Below are positions 24,259 to 36,842 of a stretch of DNA of 64,000 bases, piece by piece; position 1 is the stretch's first letter, and each line of letters opens with the position of its first letter. The stretch comes from Glandiceps talaboti. Taxonomy: Eukaryota > Hemichordata > Enteropneusta > Spengelidae. The position numbers and the translations under genes were made by a program. Location of the stretch: positions 2,973,501 to 3,037,500 of the forward strand of contig NC_135558.1 in the NCBI RefSeq assembly GCF_964340395.1, written 5' to 3'. The notes below the pieces were generated by a model. It searched no databases and was not told where the DNA came from. It saw nothing but the letters and a program-made list of their open reading frames with translations.

Positions 24259-25341
24259 GATGATTTCTATTTGTCAATACATTGGGATCAATAGATGATT
24301 TCTATTGGTCAATACATTGGGATCAATAGATGATTTCTATTGGTCAATACATTGGGGTCAGTAGATGATTTCTATTGGTCAATACATTGGGATCAATAGA
24401 TGATTTCTATTGGTCAATACATTGGGGTCAGTAGATGATTTCTATCGGTCAATACATTGGGATCAATAGATGATTTCTATTGGTCAATACATTGGGGTCA
24501 GTAGATGATTTCTATTGGTCAATACATTGGGATCAATAGATGATTTCTATTGGTCAATACATTGGGGTCAGTAGATGATTTCTATTTGTCAATACATTGG
24601 GATCAATAGATGATTTCTATTGGTCAATACATTGGGGTCAGTAGATGATTTCTATCGGTCAATACATTGGGATCAATAGATGATTTCTATTGGTCAATAC
24701 ATTGGGGTCAGTAGATGATTTCTATCGGTCAATACATTGGGATCAATAGATGATTTCTATTGGTCAATACATTGGGGTCAGTAGATGATTTCTATCGGTC
24801 AATACATTGGGATCAATAGATGATTTCTATTGGTCAATACATTGGGGTCAGTAGATGATTTCTATTGGTCAATACATTGGGGTCAGTAGATGATTTCTAT
24901 TGGTCAATACATTGGGATCAATAGATGATTTCTATTGGTCAATACATTGGGATCAATAGATGATTTCTATTGGTCAATACATTGGGGTCAGTAGATGATT
25001 TCTATCGGTCAATACATTGGGGTCAGTAGATGATTTCTATTGGTCAATACATTGGGATCAATAGATGATTTCTATTGGTCAATACATTGGGGTCAGTAGA
25101 TGATTTCTATTGGTCAATACATTGGGATCAATAGATGATTTCTATTGGTCAATACATTGGGGTCAGTAGATGATTTCTATCGGTCAATACATTGGGATCA
25201 ATAGATGATTTCTATTGGTCAATACATTGGGGTCAGTAGATGATTTCTATCGGTCAATACATTGGGATCAATAGATGATTTCTATTGGTCAATACATTGG
25301 GGTCAGTAGATGATTTCTATTGGTCAATACATTGGGATCAA
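24259..25341. repeat. Minisatellite, 35-bp unit, about 31 copies, alternating variants
   Basis: The unit is TAGATGATTTCTATTGGTCA followed by ATACATTGGGATCAA or ATACATTGGGGTCAG. The two endings largely alternate, making a 70-bp higher-order dimer. A second variable site (TATTGGTC versus TATCGGTC) occurs only after the GGTCAG type. Each unit carries two ATTGG (inverted CCAAT) pentamers. Divergence between units is otherwise nearly nil. Confidence 0.97.
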
Positions 25342-27380
25342 GCTCTTTAAGATGAAAACACAAAGATAAAAACCATTGAACCAGAAACTCTTAATTAATG
25401 GTTACAATCAATCTAAATCAATGTTGAAATATGCAACGCAGTTTGATACCAAAATACCAAAATTTTAAATTTTAGTACTTTCCTGACAAAAAACCCCCAA
25501 ATGTTAGTACATCTCTGATAACATTCCCAAAATTTAGTATCCCCCTGACAAAAACTCCCCAAATTTAGTACATTCCAGTCAGAAAATCCCAAATTTTAGT
25601 ATCCCCCAGATGCCAAATGAGATGGCAGCAAAATAAATGAAGATTAATTTCTAGAATTTTCTATCTGTGTGTACATGTGTAGTCTAACATTCACAATCCA
25701 TGAAGTCACCCACATTTTGATTCGCATGATTTAGTCATGAGTGAAAGTAGAAAGTAACTGGAAGTTAGTATACAAGGTTTATTTGGAGAGTCTGATTACA
25801 AGTGTTCCACTTCATGCTTCAATAGGTAGCACAATTACAAAAGAGAAAGTGTAATGCTTCACTAGGCTGATATAATGAGACGAGGTACAAAGTTTATACA
25901 TACATGATGTCAATTTCATGCCCTAATTAGCATAACTGGTGTCAAAGTTCACTTTGAATCCCATAACTGGTGTCAAAGTTCATTGCCAATTAGCATAGCT
26001 ATTATCAATATTCTGTTGTGGTAATTCCTTCACAGCATGGTCCAAGAAAATTCTGGAACTAATGTATGTTGTACGCAGCCATAAATGTAGATGTAAACTC
26101 TGGGTTATAGACTCTGGTAAAATATTCCTAAACACTTTGTTAATTGACCTAAATTCTTCCTCAGGATGAGTTTGAATCTCATCTGTAAATATAATGAATG
26201 AGTCAATGATATGCATTATATCTTTAAATAAAACAAGTACATGGCCATTATTAATGTATCATAGATTACACAGTGCATATAGAGATAATGAATTATACAT
26301 GCAATATGCTGCATAGATATAGATTATTAATATGGTAATTGATGGCCTTGCCTCAAAGTCTATATTATAAGATAAAAGTGAAAAAAAAATCAATGGCATG
26401 ACGTGTCATACATGTAAATATCACACATGTGTCTAGGAGATACCATAATTTATTAAATCAAACAAAATAACCAAATCAGGTTGGATCATAGGGGGTTGCA
26501 GAAGGGAGGGGTGTCAATGCTGTCATTTGAAATTTGAAGATATTAAGGTGTCAAATTCAAATTACATCAATGATGAAGTTTCGGCACAGACTGAAACGGA
26601 GCACTCTTTTCAACATTCGAACGCGAAACAAAACCATGTTTGGAAGTGAAGTGTTATATGTTTTTCGATCGCCGAATGTACTTTTTAATTGGAGATTTAG
26701 GGTGAACGGAAGGTAATTTCATATGAGTTTCAGAAGTCCTTGCGAAGAAAATAAGCTTTTAATACTACCATGACTTAAAGAGGAACTGTCTTATAAATTT
26801 TAGACTTGATGAAATGTATCAACAACCACACTCCCTATATTGCCGGTCAAGCAAAAACATTAATGTGCGAAACAGAAAAGTTGGAGTCGGCCATATCAAA
26901 CAGATAAAACCACACCCAGTGTCTGATGCTAGAATTTCATCTTTCAATCTACTAAATGTCATTGTTTAACTTAAGGCTGGTTGAGGTAGCATAGTGGCGA
27001 TGCTAAGAGGTTACCAGAATAGAACGCCAACGAGGGAAAAACCACTTAAAACATTGATTCGGAACTTCTAAACTACATCGAGGCCATAAAAAGGGCTGAT
27101 TACATGAGTTTGCAAACTATTGCATGATTAACCGTAACGTCTGAATACATCCGAAACTTTCTACCTGAGATAACCCTCCAGGTCATAAATGTCTGTTTCT
27201 ACACAAGTCATCCAAGTTGAGTACCCCCCCCCCCCCCCCCCCCCACAAACAAGCAAAAACGTTTTCATTTAATTTTCTCCTTAGTTGCTTTGATTTCGAC
27301 TGCTTGAAATGAAACTAACATGACACTTGGAAACTTTAATTGCATTATTTCAAAACTATGACTTGCATTTTATCTGATCC
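25342..27380. other. AT-rich non-coding region
   Basis: Contains a short degenerate motif series at about 25,450-25,610 (CCAAAATTTTAAATTTTAGTA / CCCCAAATTTAGTACATTCC). Small duplications occur around 25,935-25,985 (ATAACTGGTGTCAAAGTTCA twice). A poly(C) run of about 20 lies at 27,225-27,244. No coding exon recognised; an open stretch at 26,534-26,716 lacks protein-like features. Confidence 0.5.
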
Positions 27381-27477
27381 GAGCCAGGGGTAATAATTGT
27401 AAAGCACTTTGAGCATGGCGTGGGAAAGTGCTATATAAGAACCCAACATTATTATTATTATTATAATTATTATTATT
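27381..27477 (+). mobile_element. Non-LTR retrotransposon or SINE 3' tail
   Basis: GTAAAGCACTTTGAGCATGG, then GTGCTATATAAGAACCCAACA and an (ATT)n run, is the characteristic terminal sequence of several animal LINE/SINE families (GCGCTATATAA plus simple repeat). No ORF is retained upstream. Confidence 0.65.
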
Positions 27478-29100
27478 CACATGAAATTTACATACTGACC
27501 ATAATTCCATATCGCCATTAAATGAAGTACTTTGTTTGGGTTTTTTCTTTGTTACTATGGTAACCAGATTTGCTATACAGATTGATTGTATGTTGTTTTG
27601 GAAGCATATCGATAGGTCAGCAGTGTCACCAGAGCTAGAAGGCGATTGATGACGTCAAAGCACTAGGTCAATAATTTGATTGTTTGTGCGCATTTTCTCA
27701 AACCATTGATGTCTCATCGATGCTAAAACTATGTTTGTCATTACAAGCAAAACAACAATGATAATTACTAGAAACCATACAACCGATCATGGAGAAAAAA
27801 AGTGAAAAAGCTACTTCTCGTATTTAAAAATGGGGATATGACCGTATGACCAGTTGTGAAGAATCGACAGTGTAAAAAATGCTCCTTCTTCACTGGGCCA
27901 CAACCGTGCAAAGTTAAACAAGCTCATTTTAATTTTTGTTAAAATTCAACAATATTTCTTAAAAGATTTCTGTCAAAAATGTCTAAATTTAGATGGGGTA
28001 TGGGCTACAATTTCAATTCTAGAATTTAAACAGACGTGGTGACCCACTATTATTTTGTCATTGACAAATAGCTGGTACAATACACATACAACAATAAAAA
28101 TAATCTATCATGGACTTTTATCCCTTTTGCAGTTTTCTTACATTTTTCTTTAAAAATCGTAAGGCAGCTGGATAATATAACATAGCATTTTATGAAATAA
28201 TGAGAAGAAATTACAAACAAATATATCTGGATATAATACACATTGCACTAAAATATGTAAGTTTATAATATAGTGTAGTAATGACAGTTTATAGAGAAAT
28301 ATTAGAAACACAGCAGTACAGAATCAGTTGCTGTACACATATACATCAGTAATACGGCTAGTCTAGTTCCTATACAGTATCGTTACGATTTATACCTTCA
28401 CTCACAGCATAGTCAAGACCCTGATGAAAGGTGTTAATTATGGTTCAGCCCCACAGTGAGCAAAGCACAACAGTACATGTCACTAGTAATAACGGGCTGT
28501 TGTCACCGCTCATTAAATATTCATTTGGTACAGCTGTTTTCACGATGTCCAATGTCCAACCAGGACTCCACCGCCAGTCCGTTTAAACTAAATCAGGTGG
28601 GGACGCAACAACATAATCATGTTTATATGAATGCTGTAGGAAAGAACACAGGAATGCCATCCTTGTAATCTATCCTGGGGAGAACACTGATGTTAATACA
28701 TTAGTGAAATCACACTATATATTGCGGTAATTTTAACTAAGATATCAGAGCCACTTGTCATGTAGTCTATACAGCAATATACAGCATATATTTTATGATG
28801 ACATACAAATGAAATTCCACTATTTTGTTAGTTTAGATTGAAATGTCAAAACCACTACCCACTGCACAGATGTTTAAATTTGTAACAACTTCATAGATAA
28901 TACACTAGTGAAGAAAATGGAGCCATCTTGTGAAATGAGAAAAGTCACATATTATAGAATTCTACTTCAGACTGTCTGAGCACATGAAAGGAAAACAAGA
29001 CATTTAAGTGATAATTGGTAACAAAAAACGTAGAAAAGAGATAATGGACTCAAAGTGAAACACTCAAACTGTTGCCAACATGTATTCATTCAGTCCTGAT
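27478..29100. other. Non-coding region with element fragments
   Basis: Contains a truncated element A copy at 28,359-28,410 (TAGTCTAGTTCCTATACAGT, then ATCGTTACGATTTATACC, - orientation). A solitary end of the GTGTTCTCCC transposon family lies at 28,648-28,688 (CCTGGGGAGAACACT). Otherwise I see nothing. Confidence 0.55.
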
Positions 29101-29420
29101 GCAAACATACAGATAGGTATAAATAGTTGTGGGAAACCAGCTGTCAATAACAAGGCTGTACTGTAGATAAACTGTTGGTAACTATATAATGTATATAAAC
29201 TACTAGTATATATACATGTTGATGTACTAATATACTCAGACCACTATAGATTGTCTATAGTGGTCTGAGACCAGTATACAAGCACATGCAAACATACAGA
29301 TAGACAGATAGATATAAATACATTTTGTAGTTGTGGGAAAGCTGCTGTCAATAGCAAGGCAGTACTATATAGATAAACTATTGGCAACAATACAATGTAC
29401 ACAAAACGACTAGTATATAT
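29100..29420. repeat. Diverged direct duplication flanking a perfect hairpin
   Basis: The segments 29,101-29,220 and 29,285-29,420 share GCAAACATACAGATAG, GTAGTTGTGGGAAA, GCTGTCAATA.CAAGGC.GTACT and ACTAGTATATATAC in the same order. Between them lies the hairpin at 29,235-29,269. Confidence 0.8.
29235..29269. repeat. Perfect hairpin, 16-bp arms, 3-nt loop
   Basis: CTCAGACCACTATAGA - TTG - TCTATAGTGGTCTGAG with no mismatches. Confidence 0.95.
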
Positions 29421-29595
29421 ACCATTATAACGTAACAGCTTTGACTTGCATTTCTACTGAAACATCAAATGATTAATAGCCTGCATATACATTCCACTGA
29501 AACTTCATTACATATGTATTTGGTGTCATTGTCTCAGATCTGATATAAATACGTATAAAAATAACAGATATATCTGACTTGTTTTATATCTCAGT

Positions 29596-29657
29596 TAGCC
29601 TGGAATCCATGTGGAAGGTTTGGTTTTAAAATCCACGTCTGCATGGATTCCAGACTC
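29596..29657. mobile_element. Short foldback, TAGCCTGGAATCCATG family copy 1
   Basis: Begins TAGCCTGGAATCCATG and ends CATGGATTCCAGACTCA, inverted repeats around a 25-bp centre. Two further members occur at 31,911 and 33,974. Confidence 0.75.
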
Positions 29658-31479
29658 AGTAGGCAAGTACAAATGTAGGCATTGTTTTGGAAAATTATCT
29701 TTAAAAAATTCCAAACACCATTCAAATTTTGCTGGTAATTTAAATTATCAATTACAGCATATTATGTAATTCTAATGGGAAATCTAATTCGTACATCAGA
29801 TCATATGCCAGTATTTGTAGCTAATACTCAGGCAATTAAACTGACATGTTCGTTGAACTTTATTTTTTTAATTACAATTTGAGATGACAAAAGAGTATTT
29901 CATTATTACTGAAAACAAGGAACATACATCAATAACACCACAATAATTATTATAATGAAGAGACAATAAAAGAGGAAACAATTATAAACTAATACAGTAA
30001 TTGGTGTGAAAATTTATACTCTGGCTCCTACACAGTTCAACCATAGGCCCTACCCTTCATGTAGGGTCTGTGGTTCAACCGTGGAGGTGTAACCGTAGGA
30101 AGATCCTTGCTACCTCCATGGTTGATTAGTACCTGTTCCATTGAAGAATGGACCGTAAAAGAGCTAATATTTAGGTTGATTTCCAAGGGTTCTTGAATAC
30201 ATGAAAAAAAGGTTTATGGTCGGCATGAAAAACTAGGTGGGGTCGGGTAACAGGAACCAAACAACTTTTTTTATTTGGCCTAACATGGGATTTATCGTTT
30301 AGTGTGGATACCAACGTGGTATCAAATCATCTCTAGAGAGATGTTGACATTCAATGAAGGATAGCACTAGGAAAGTATAGATGAAACTATTGTATTTAGA
30401 TTTTGCTAGCCTGAGGATTCCACTTGTCCTTTGTCCTAAAATCTTTAGAAAAAACACAAGATATAAAGGAAGTTGTACGAATGTGAAATGTTTTCTGTTC
30501 TTTTATTAGTGTTCTAAAACCTTATCAAAACAGTAAAGTAAGAATTCCAACATCAAATTCATGGTCAAACAGAAAAAAACGTGTAAAAATAAACACTACT
30601 TTTGTTATAACAAGTTCATAATGTCTTTACTTACATCAAAGCTTGTTTACTTGTATCTATGGGGGGTTTGTATACACTTTGTAACTCCCTCTCTACTCAT
30701 CACCAAGCGTGCAAATCCCTCCTTACACTCCCTACCTCTCACCAGGTGTGTAACTCCCTCCCTACAGACCCCTCACCAGGTGTGGAAAAAGTAAAGTCTG
30801 CCTATATATGTATCAACTGGACTTTGGTTTAAGTCCCCCCCCCCCACTCTTCATGGAGTCTCCCTGTGACATATACACACATATACACATTTACTCCCCC
30901 CTCCAAACATACCACACACACATACATCTGGTATGGGTAGAACAAAGGGCAACCTTGGTGTATGTTGACATACTACTTCACAGACAAGTAACAATTGTTT
31001 GTGGTTTGTATTCACAGTGAAGTACATTTGTATTACATAGTGCACTGATTGTATAACATAGATACAAGATTTACATTGAACTGTACAGCTGCCATTGTCT
31101 TGTCAGTCTATTGTATCTTGTATGAAGCACATGTTAAATGTTTTCATTGACAAAACAATTGGTTCTGCCATAGACCTAGAGTTCTGCTAATCCAACTTTA
31201 CTTACAGTTTTAATGTTTGTAACATGTTTCAGAATTATACTTGTTAAAAATGTTACCATACGTGTTGCAACATTAATGCAGTATTTTATTGTACACACAG
31301 GTATATTGTAAAATGTTACCCATACCTGTTACTACATTAGTACAGTATTTTATCCCACACACTGGCATGTTGTAAGTGAAAGGAGTCTGCACTGTCTATG
31401 ATACAATACAGATATCGACAGTTAATTTCTCAAGGCCAGAACAGTGTCTCTGATTTGGACAAAAAATATCTAGAGTCAA
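29658..31479. other. Non-coding region
   Basis: Contains an imperfect palindrome at 30,051-30,083 (CCATAGGCCCTAC / GTAGGGTCTGTGG). A short tandem motif lies at 30,680-30,790 (CACCA.GTGTGTAACTCCCTCCCTAC, about three copies). A poly(C) run occurs near 30,834. No coding evidence. Confidence 0.5.
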
Positions 31480-31860
31480 CCAAGGGGAATGTCCACCAAC
31501 GTAACAATAGTTATTAGTAGTTTGGGGTACATTGATGAGTCTAGCTCTCAAGGCATAGACCACATGGAGGAAAACAAATTATCCAGACTTCAACCAAGGC
31601 AGGGATGGTCCACAAATTACCAATGTAACCATCCGTACAATAGTTAAAGTAGTTTGGGGTACATTGATGATAGATTATAAGTCTGTCAAGGTCAGAACAC
31701 TGTCTGTCACAGACTCTGTCTACTATCCACAGTGCCAAGTAACCACCTAAACAATAGTTTGGGGTACATTGATGATAGTCTCTCAAGGTCAGAACATTGT
31801 CTGTCACACTGTCTACTGTCCACAGTGCCAACGTATAAAACCACCTATACAATACTTGCT
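31480..31860. repeat. Tandem repeat, 105-132-bp unit, 3 copies
   Basis: The motif AGTTTGGGGTACATTGATGA recurs at about 31,519, 31,651 and 31,756. Each copy is followed by TCTCAAGG.C(A)GAAC and CTGTC, and preceded by CCACCAACGTAACAATAG-like sequence. Copies differ by indels. Confidence 0.8.
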
Positions 31861-31910
31861 ATTTAGACATGCTCTAAGCCAGCAGACAAACTGAAAAGCC
31901 TAGCAATTAT

Positions 31911-31982
31911 TAGCCTAGAAGCCAGGCAGTTTGATTGATTGCCCCATGAGAAAATTAACAAATTCACATGGATTCCAGGCTA
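31911..31982. mobile_element. Short foldback, TAGCCTGGAATCCATG family copy 2
   Basis: Left end TAGCCTAGAAGCCAGGC; right end CACATGGATTCCAGGCTA. Confidence 0.7.
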
Positions 31983-33329
31983 AGCAATGAGATAGACATG
32001 TTGAGATAAGCACAATAAAGATAACACAAAAACACCCTACATTAGTACATACATTATTGTCTGCTCTGCAATTTGTTAATGATAACAAAAATAAAATAAA
32101 CGAAATACATGTAGTATTGTATCAGCAAACAGAGTTATAGGGTCCTGGACTCCTGACTAATGTGATGTGTATGCTTACTGACACTTGTAATTACAGCGAA
32201 TGTATTTGCATGAAACTTGTCTCATTCCTTCTTATGGCAAGCAAGCACACCTGCTTGTTTTTAGTGGGTTTTAAGTCAGTGGGGCTTCCTCTTTCACTCA
32301 GCATGCTCTGTACTTATATTGACACTATATGAACAAAGCACAAGTGAACTGCATTGTAAGGTTTGTGAGATATTAGTATCGACATTACTGCTATATGTTG
32401 TCATTTGTAAGGTCACTTGGGGTCATCGAAGGTTATCGTCATCTAAGAGACTCCCTGGTTTGTACATGTATGTATTACAGTTTCTAGGTTTCAGTGGGAG
32501 TCTGGATATTTAGGTTTCTATGCTGTCCAAACACAGGTGATGTACACACACTTAGATGTAGCTGAGTACATATTATTTGCATAAACTCCATCTTGCCCCT
32601 ACTTGGTCTCTATGACTTTTGTAATCTAGTGCAGAACTCCACCCTACTACTAGTATATACTGGTACTTTGAATATTTCAATATCAGTCATCACATAGGAT
32701 TTTTAAAAAAGTCCACAGAAATTTCATGTATTTTTTGCATGAAGGTACATGTATATGATCATAAAGTATTTACAAACCCGATAACTTACATATAGCTTGC
32801 CTTATATTAAATACTCCTAGACACAAGAAGATTTATGTGACATTGTAATTTTTTGTATATATAAATGACTAAAATGTCCCTGTGGACCCCTGCATACAAA
32901 TTACAAGAGAAACATGTTTCCCTGCATGTATGTGTATCCCTGGATCTGTGACCTTGCAATCACTTCTTCTACCCACCAGCTTGTTATGGTGGCCATTCAA
33001 ACTGAATAACATAGCCACATCCCCAAACCAAAAGCTGTTATCAGAATATCATGAATATGTGTATGTATAAATTTACATAACATTTGCATTGAATGTAAAT
33101 TTTCACACTTCGTGCATTGCATACATTTACATTTACATGTACTTGTTAACTCCTGTGTTTGTAGCAGTTACTACTTAGATATGCACATTCACATAAGGAC
33201 TTCATTTGAATAATTGAACAGGCTGACTTACGTAATTGCTCACTATTGTGACCAATCAGCTTACAGGGATACTTTCAAACCTTATTACCCATTTGATATA
33301 GGGTTCCACAACAAGCTGGTAGGTAGAAC
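31983..33329. other. Non-coding region
   Basis: AT-rich sequence without recognisable exon, RNA gene or repeat array. Frequent ACATGTA motifs are background in this genome. Confidence 0.5.
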
Positions 33330-33485
33330 AAGCACTAGTACAATAGTCAAAGATCCAGCAACACAGAGAGGCCCATTCTCGCAAACTAGAGCTGTTTATT
33401 TCTTCCACCTCCGGATGGCTCGTTTTGGCGGTGCTATAAAAGAGGCCATGGTTTGTTACGATGAGAAAGGTCACATGTTTCCATG
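33330..33485 (-). mobile_element. Element A core relative, copy 1
   Basis: On the - strand CATCGTAACAAACCATGGCC, then GGAAGAAATAAACAGCTCTA and GTTTGCGAGAATGGGCC align with the core of the fuller element A copy at 38,314-38,487 and with 49,603-49,720. The open frame across it is not a conserved protein. Confidence 0.65.
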
Positions 33486-33973
33486 TGACTGTGTAACACT
33501 GTACAAATGTAGGTTTTATCACACAGTTTATTGCTTTTCTTTTCATATATATCTAGACTAAGACCTTATAAACAACATTTAGTTGAACGTTTAATATCAC
33601 ATCAATGCATTTCATTAACCTTTGACCCGCCTTTGAGAATTGATATATGGCGATATGCTGGATAGCATAGAATAGGATAGATGTCACAGTTAGATCCATA
33701 ACTGAATATGATATTGATACATGTACATGTATTACTAAAAGGTCACAAATGTCTACAACCTCACGACTTTTCATGATTGATTTTATAATATACACATGTA
33801 GAGTCATTTACATTTACATTGTTTTTCATCGAAATAAGCTTAAAGGGATGCCTTAATTTGTAGAAAGAAAACTACATTTTCATTATCTATAAATCTTACT
33901 TTTCATGATTATCGTGTAAGAATACATAGAAATACATGTACATGATGTATATATGCATGTATATAGTTAAAAC

Positions 33974-34086
33974 TAGCCTGGAAATTGGAATCCATGCAGA
34001 TGGTGATTTTAAATTTAGTATTTTCTCCATCACGGCGAGAGGGGAAAACATAAATTAAAATCCCTGATAGCCAGGTTTCTAGGCTA
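33974..34086. mobile_element. Short foldback, TAGCCTGGAA family copy 3
   Basis: Begins TAGCCTGGAAATTGG and ends AGCCAGGTTTCTAGGCTA. The centre contains an inverted AAATTTA / TAAATT stretch. Confidence 0.65.
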
Positions 34087-35007
34087 AGTTAAAACTACAC
34101 TGCCAGGAGGAGACATGTTGTTACCATGGAGATATAACCACTTGTACTTGTCTGTGTTGTTACCATGGAGACATAAAGGGAGTTATTCTTCACTGTGTTT
34201 TTCGTCCAGTTTGTAACAAATCACCTTAATCTTTAGTGTTTGAGAGATGAAAACAAATCACGTTCCACTTTTTGTCATTGACTGTTAATAGCAAGTTGTA
34301 TCATCCAGTGGCTATTTGAGTATTTCACATATGTTTCATTTGTGTTGCAAATTGAGGACAAAAATTGAAGTTTTCTATATTATAGGTATACAAGTATTGA
34401 TTGTTTAAGGAGTGAAAACATTAAAAAAAATGTATGTCCTTACTTTGTAACAGGCTGTCAACACATAAAGGTGTCTGTATGACTGCCTGTAGTAATTGAA
34501 TGTCTCGCATACATGTGCATTGGGGGGGGGGGGGGGCATACATGTATGCTTCATTTGCATGATTTGTGGTACAATTGAGGACAGAGACTGATGTTCCCTA
34601 AAGTGGTCTAAAATTGTTGAGTGCATGATGGCAGCATATGCTCCCACTGTGTCATAAATTGTTTATGTACATTGTAATAAGCTACATGTATGGCACTACT
34701 ATCAAAGTGCTTTTTCACAATAAATGCTACTTCTCATTTGCATGCTGAAATGAAAGGAAAAGTGAAGTTTCCTTATAACTATACAGATTTAAAATTATTG
34801 AGTGTTTGAAAGGGGGAAAAATGTATGTTCTCACTTTGAAATAGATTCTATAAGCTCTGGCAATGTGATTGCCCTTTTCAATTTACAATATGTTCTTTAA
34901 TTGGTGCCAAAATTGAAGTTGCTTTCAAAGATTGAGTGTTTGAAAAGAGAAATGAAAGCGAAATGAATCATATGTTCCCCATTTGTCCATTGTTGAAATA
35001 TAAAACT
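34087..35007. repeat. Degenerate tandem modules of about 200 bp
   Basis: Repeated modules share ATTGAGTGTTTGAAA.G.G, AAATGTATGTTCTCACTTTG and CAAATTGAGGACA.A.ATTGAAGTT at about 34,330-34,500, 34,550-34,660, 34,780-34,900 and 34,910-34,990. A smaller duplication TTGTTACCATGGAGA lies at 34,119 and 34,159. Homopolymer G runs occur at 34,521-34,537 and 35,008-35,032. Confidence 0.6.
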
Positions 35008-35194
35008 GGGGGGGGGGGGGGGGGGGGGGGGGTACCAGTGGCCAGCTCTGGTTGGAGTGTGCAGCCAGTGCTGGAAACCCCAGTCCCCATTTTAGACCCA
35101 TTTTGACCAAAAATCAATACCCCAATTTAAACCATTACAGGTTTTTAGCACAATTGAACTGATAAGGTTCAGTAGTGCTATAGGCATGGCAAAG

Positions 35195-35325
<131 letters not shown>

Positions 35326-35890
35326 AAACAACTTAAAGTCAAAAACTGCTGGACCGATTGCTTTGATATTTGGTGGTCATGTTACTTGTGGTGTCTAGTT
35401 GGGAAATTGTTCAAATGAAAATGATTGCATCAGAGATGTGGGTTTTGGGTAAAAAAAACCCTATAATTCCAAAACTACTGAGCAGATTGGGCTGAAAGTT
35501 AATAGGGATGCATCTGTGGGTGTATAGATGAAGAAATATTAAGCATATAATGATCTCATCAGTAATATGCAAATTAGGTGTAAAAATGTGAATTTTGGTC
35601 AAACTTGGTGATATGTTTCTGGAAGTGTTCTGCAGATTTTCTTCAAAATATTTTGACACAATTGGCTCTAGAAACCATGACAATGCCCTTAGCAATAGCC
35701 AAATGGCAGTATATTTTGGTCAAATAACAACATCATCTGATAGGCAAGTGAGTAAAACATTCAAAAAATATATGCAAATATCCCTAGCAACCATGACCAC
35801 ACCCATAGCAACAACCAAACGGTTGCGTATTTCACACCACCACTGTTTCGTGAGAATGGATAGATTTACTCATGAAGTATACCAAAATTG
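35326..35890. repeat. Unclassified interspersed repeat with internal modules
   Basis: After the microsatellite, the module AAAACTGCTGGACCGATTGC / AAAACTACTGAGCAGATTGG appears twice about 120 bp apart. CTAGAAACCATGACAATGCCC / CTAGCAACCATGACCACACCC then appear about 120 bp apart. This pattern suggests an old composite interspersed repeat. No protein-like frame. Confidence 0.5.
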
Positions 35891-36353
35891 AACACTGACA
35901 GACTCTTGAGTGGGAATTTTAATTTTAATCTCATTTTACTATTTTGATAAAGGAGAAAACTTGTATACTATCATTAGTACAGTCTAGTGTGACATTCAGT
36001 TTGAGTTCATTGGTACTGTGTATCACTACAGAATGTATACCCACTGGTAAGTATGTTGACTGATGTAGTCAAATTATCAAATCAAAATAAAAGATGTCTA
36101 AATTTATCAATAATTGACGTGATTGAACTACTAACACAACATAAGATGGATTTCCTGTGTGCAATATAATATGAGTAATTAGCATGTTCTTGTCAAAGCT
36201 GTTTCCACTTTGATCACACACATGCTGACTTTGTATATATATGTAACATTAATATGAGACTGATATCAGATATCATATATTTGATACCAGTGTATTGATC
36301 CATACTGACAGTCCATTGATTTTTTGTATTGAATAAAAGACATCTCTAAGGCC

Positions 36354-36723
36354 AAAAAAAAAATATCTGGTTCTGGTCAGGGTAAACTTTCTAAAGTGGT
36401 GCGACGACGCAAATTTTTTTTTTTTTTTTTCCTTTTTTTTTTTTTTTTTTTTTTTGCAAATAAGTAAATACACAGTTTTTGACACTACATACTCTGTTCT
36501 ATCATATGTATATCTTGAAAAACTTCCCTTTTCTTCGAAGCAGTTTTGGCTTTGTATTTAAGCAGTCTTGGCATGTAGGGTAGCTTTCAGCTACTTGTTC
36601 TCCAGATATCAGGAATAAATAAGGAGCGGGAAAGCAAAAATTATCAGAAAAAAAAGGATCGACACGAGGGTATTCAGGGCACGCGCGTGCTGACCAGAAC
36701 CAGATATATATTTTTTTTTTTTT
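36354..36723. mobile_element. 370-bp foldback with CTGGTTCTGGTCAG arms
   Basis: Left arm: A9 then TATCTGGTTCTGGTCAG. Right arm: CTGACCAGAACCAGATA then TATATTTT. The centre carries poly(T) runs (36,412-36,455). The flanks (GGC / GCC) also mirror each other. Confidence 0.75.
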
Positions 36724-36786
36724 GCCTAATACTTGCATCTATTGGATAATTCATTCTCTTGATGCGTCGCTGTGCCAGATGTTATA

Positions 36787-36842
36787 TCTGCCAAACTGAA
36801 TTAAACATTTGGGATAAATAAAGTTATTGAATTGAATTTAAA
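36787..36842 (+). mobile_element. LINE-type 3' tail
   Basis: GGGATAAATAAAGTTATTGA followed by ATTGAATT is a recurrent terminal motif of non-LTR elements with TTGAA-type tails. No coding part is retained. Confidence 0.45.

Noticed and set aside
24259-25341. CRISPR-like regular repeat
   Set aside because: Units abut directly with no unique spacers, and the sequence is clearly animal; these are minisatellites. The same applies to 52,206-53,260 and 56,360-58,830.
26534-26716. Basic 60-residue open frame on the + strand followed by GTAATT
   Set aside because: Weak acceptor and donor, unusual composition and no recognisable similarity.
33214-33561. 115-residue open frame on the + strand, protein-like composition
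   Set aside because: It crosses the element A core relative, and similar nucleotide sequence at 38,314 and 49,603 does not keep the frame open, so it is repeat-derived.
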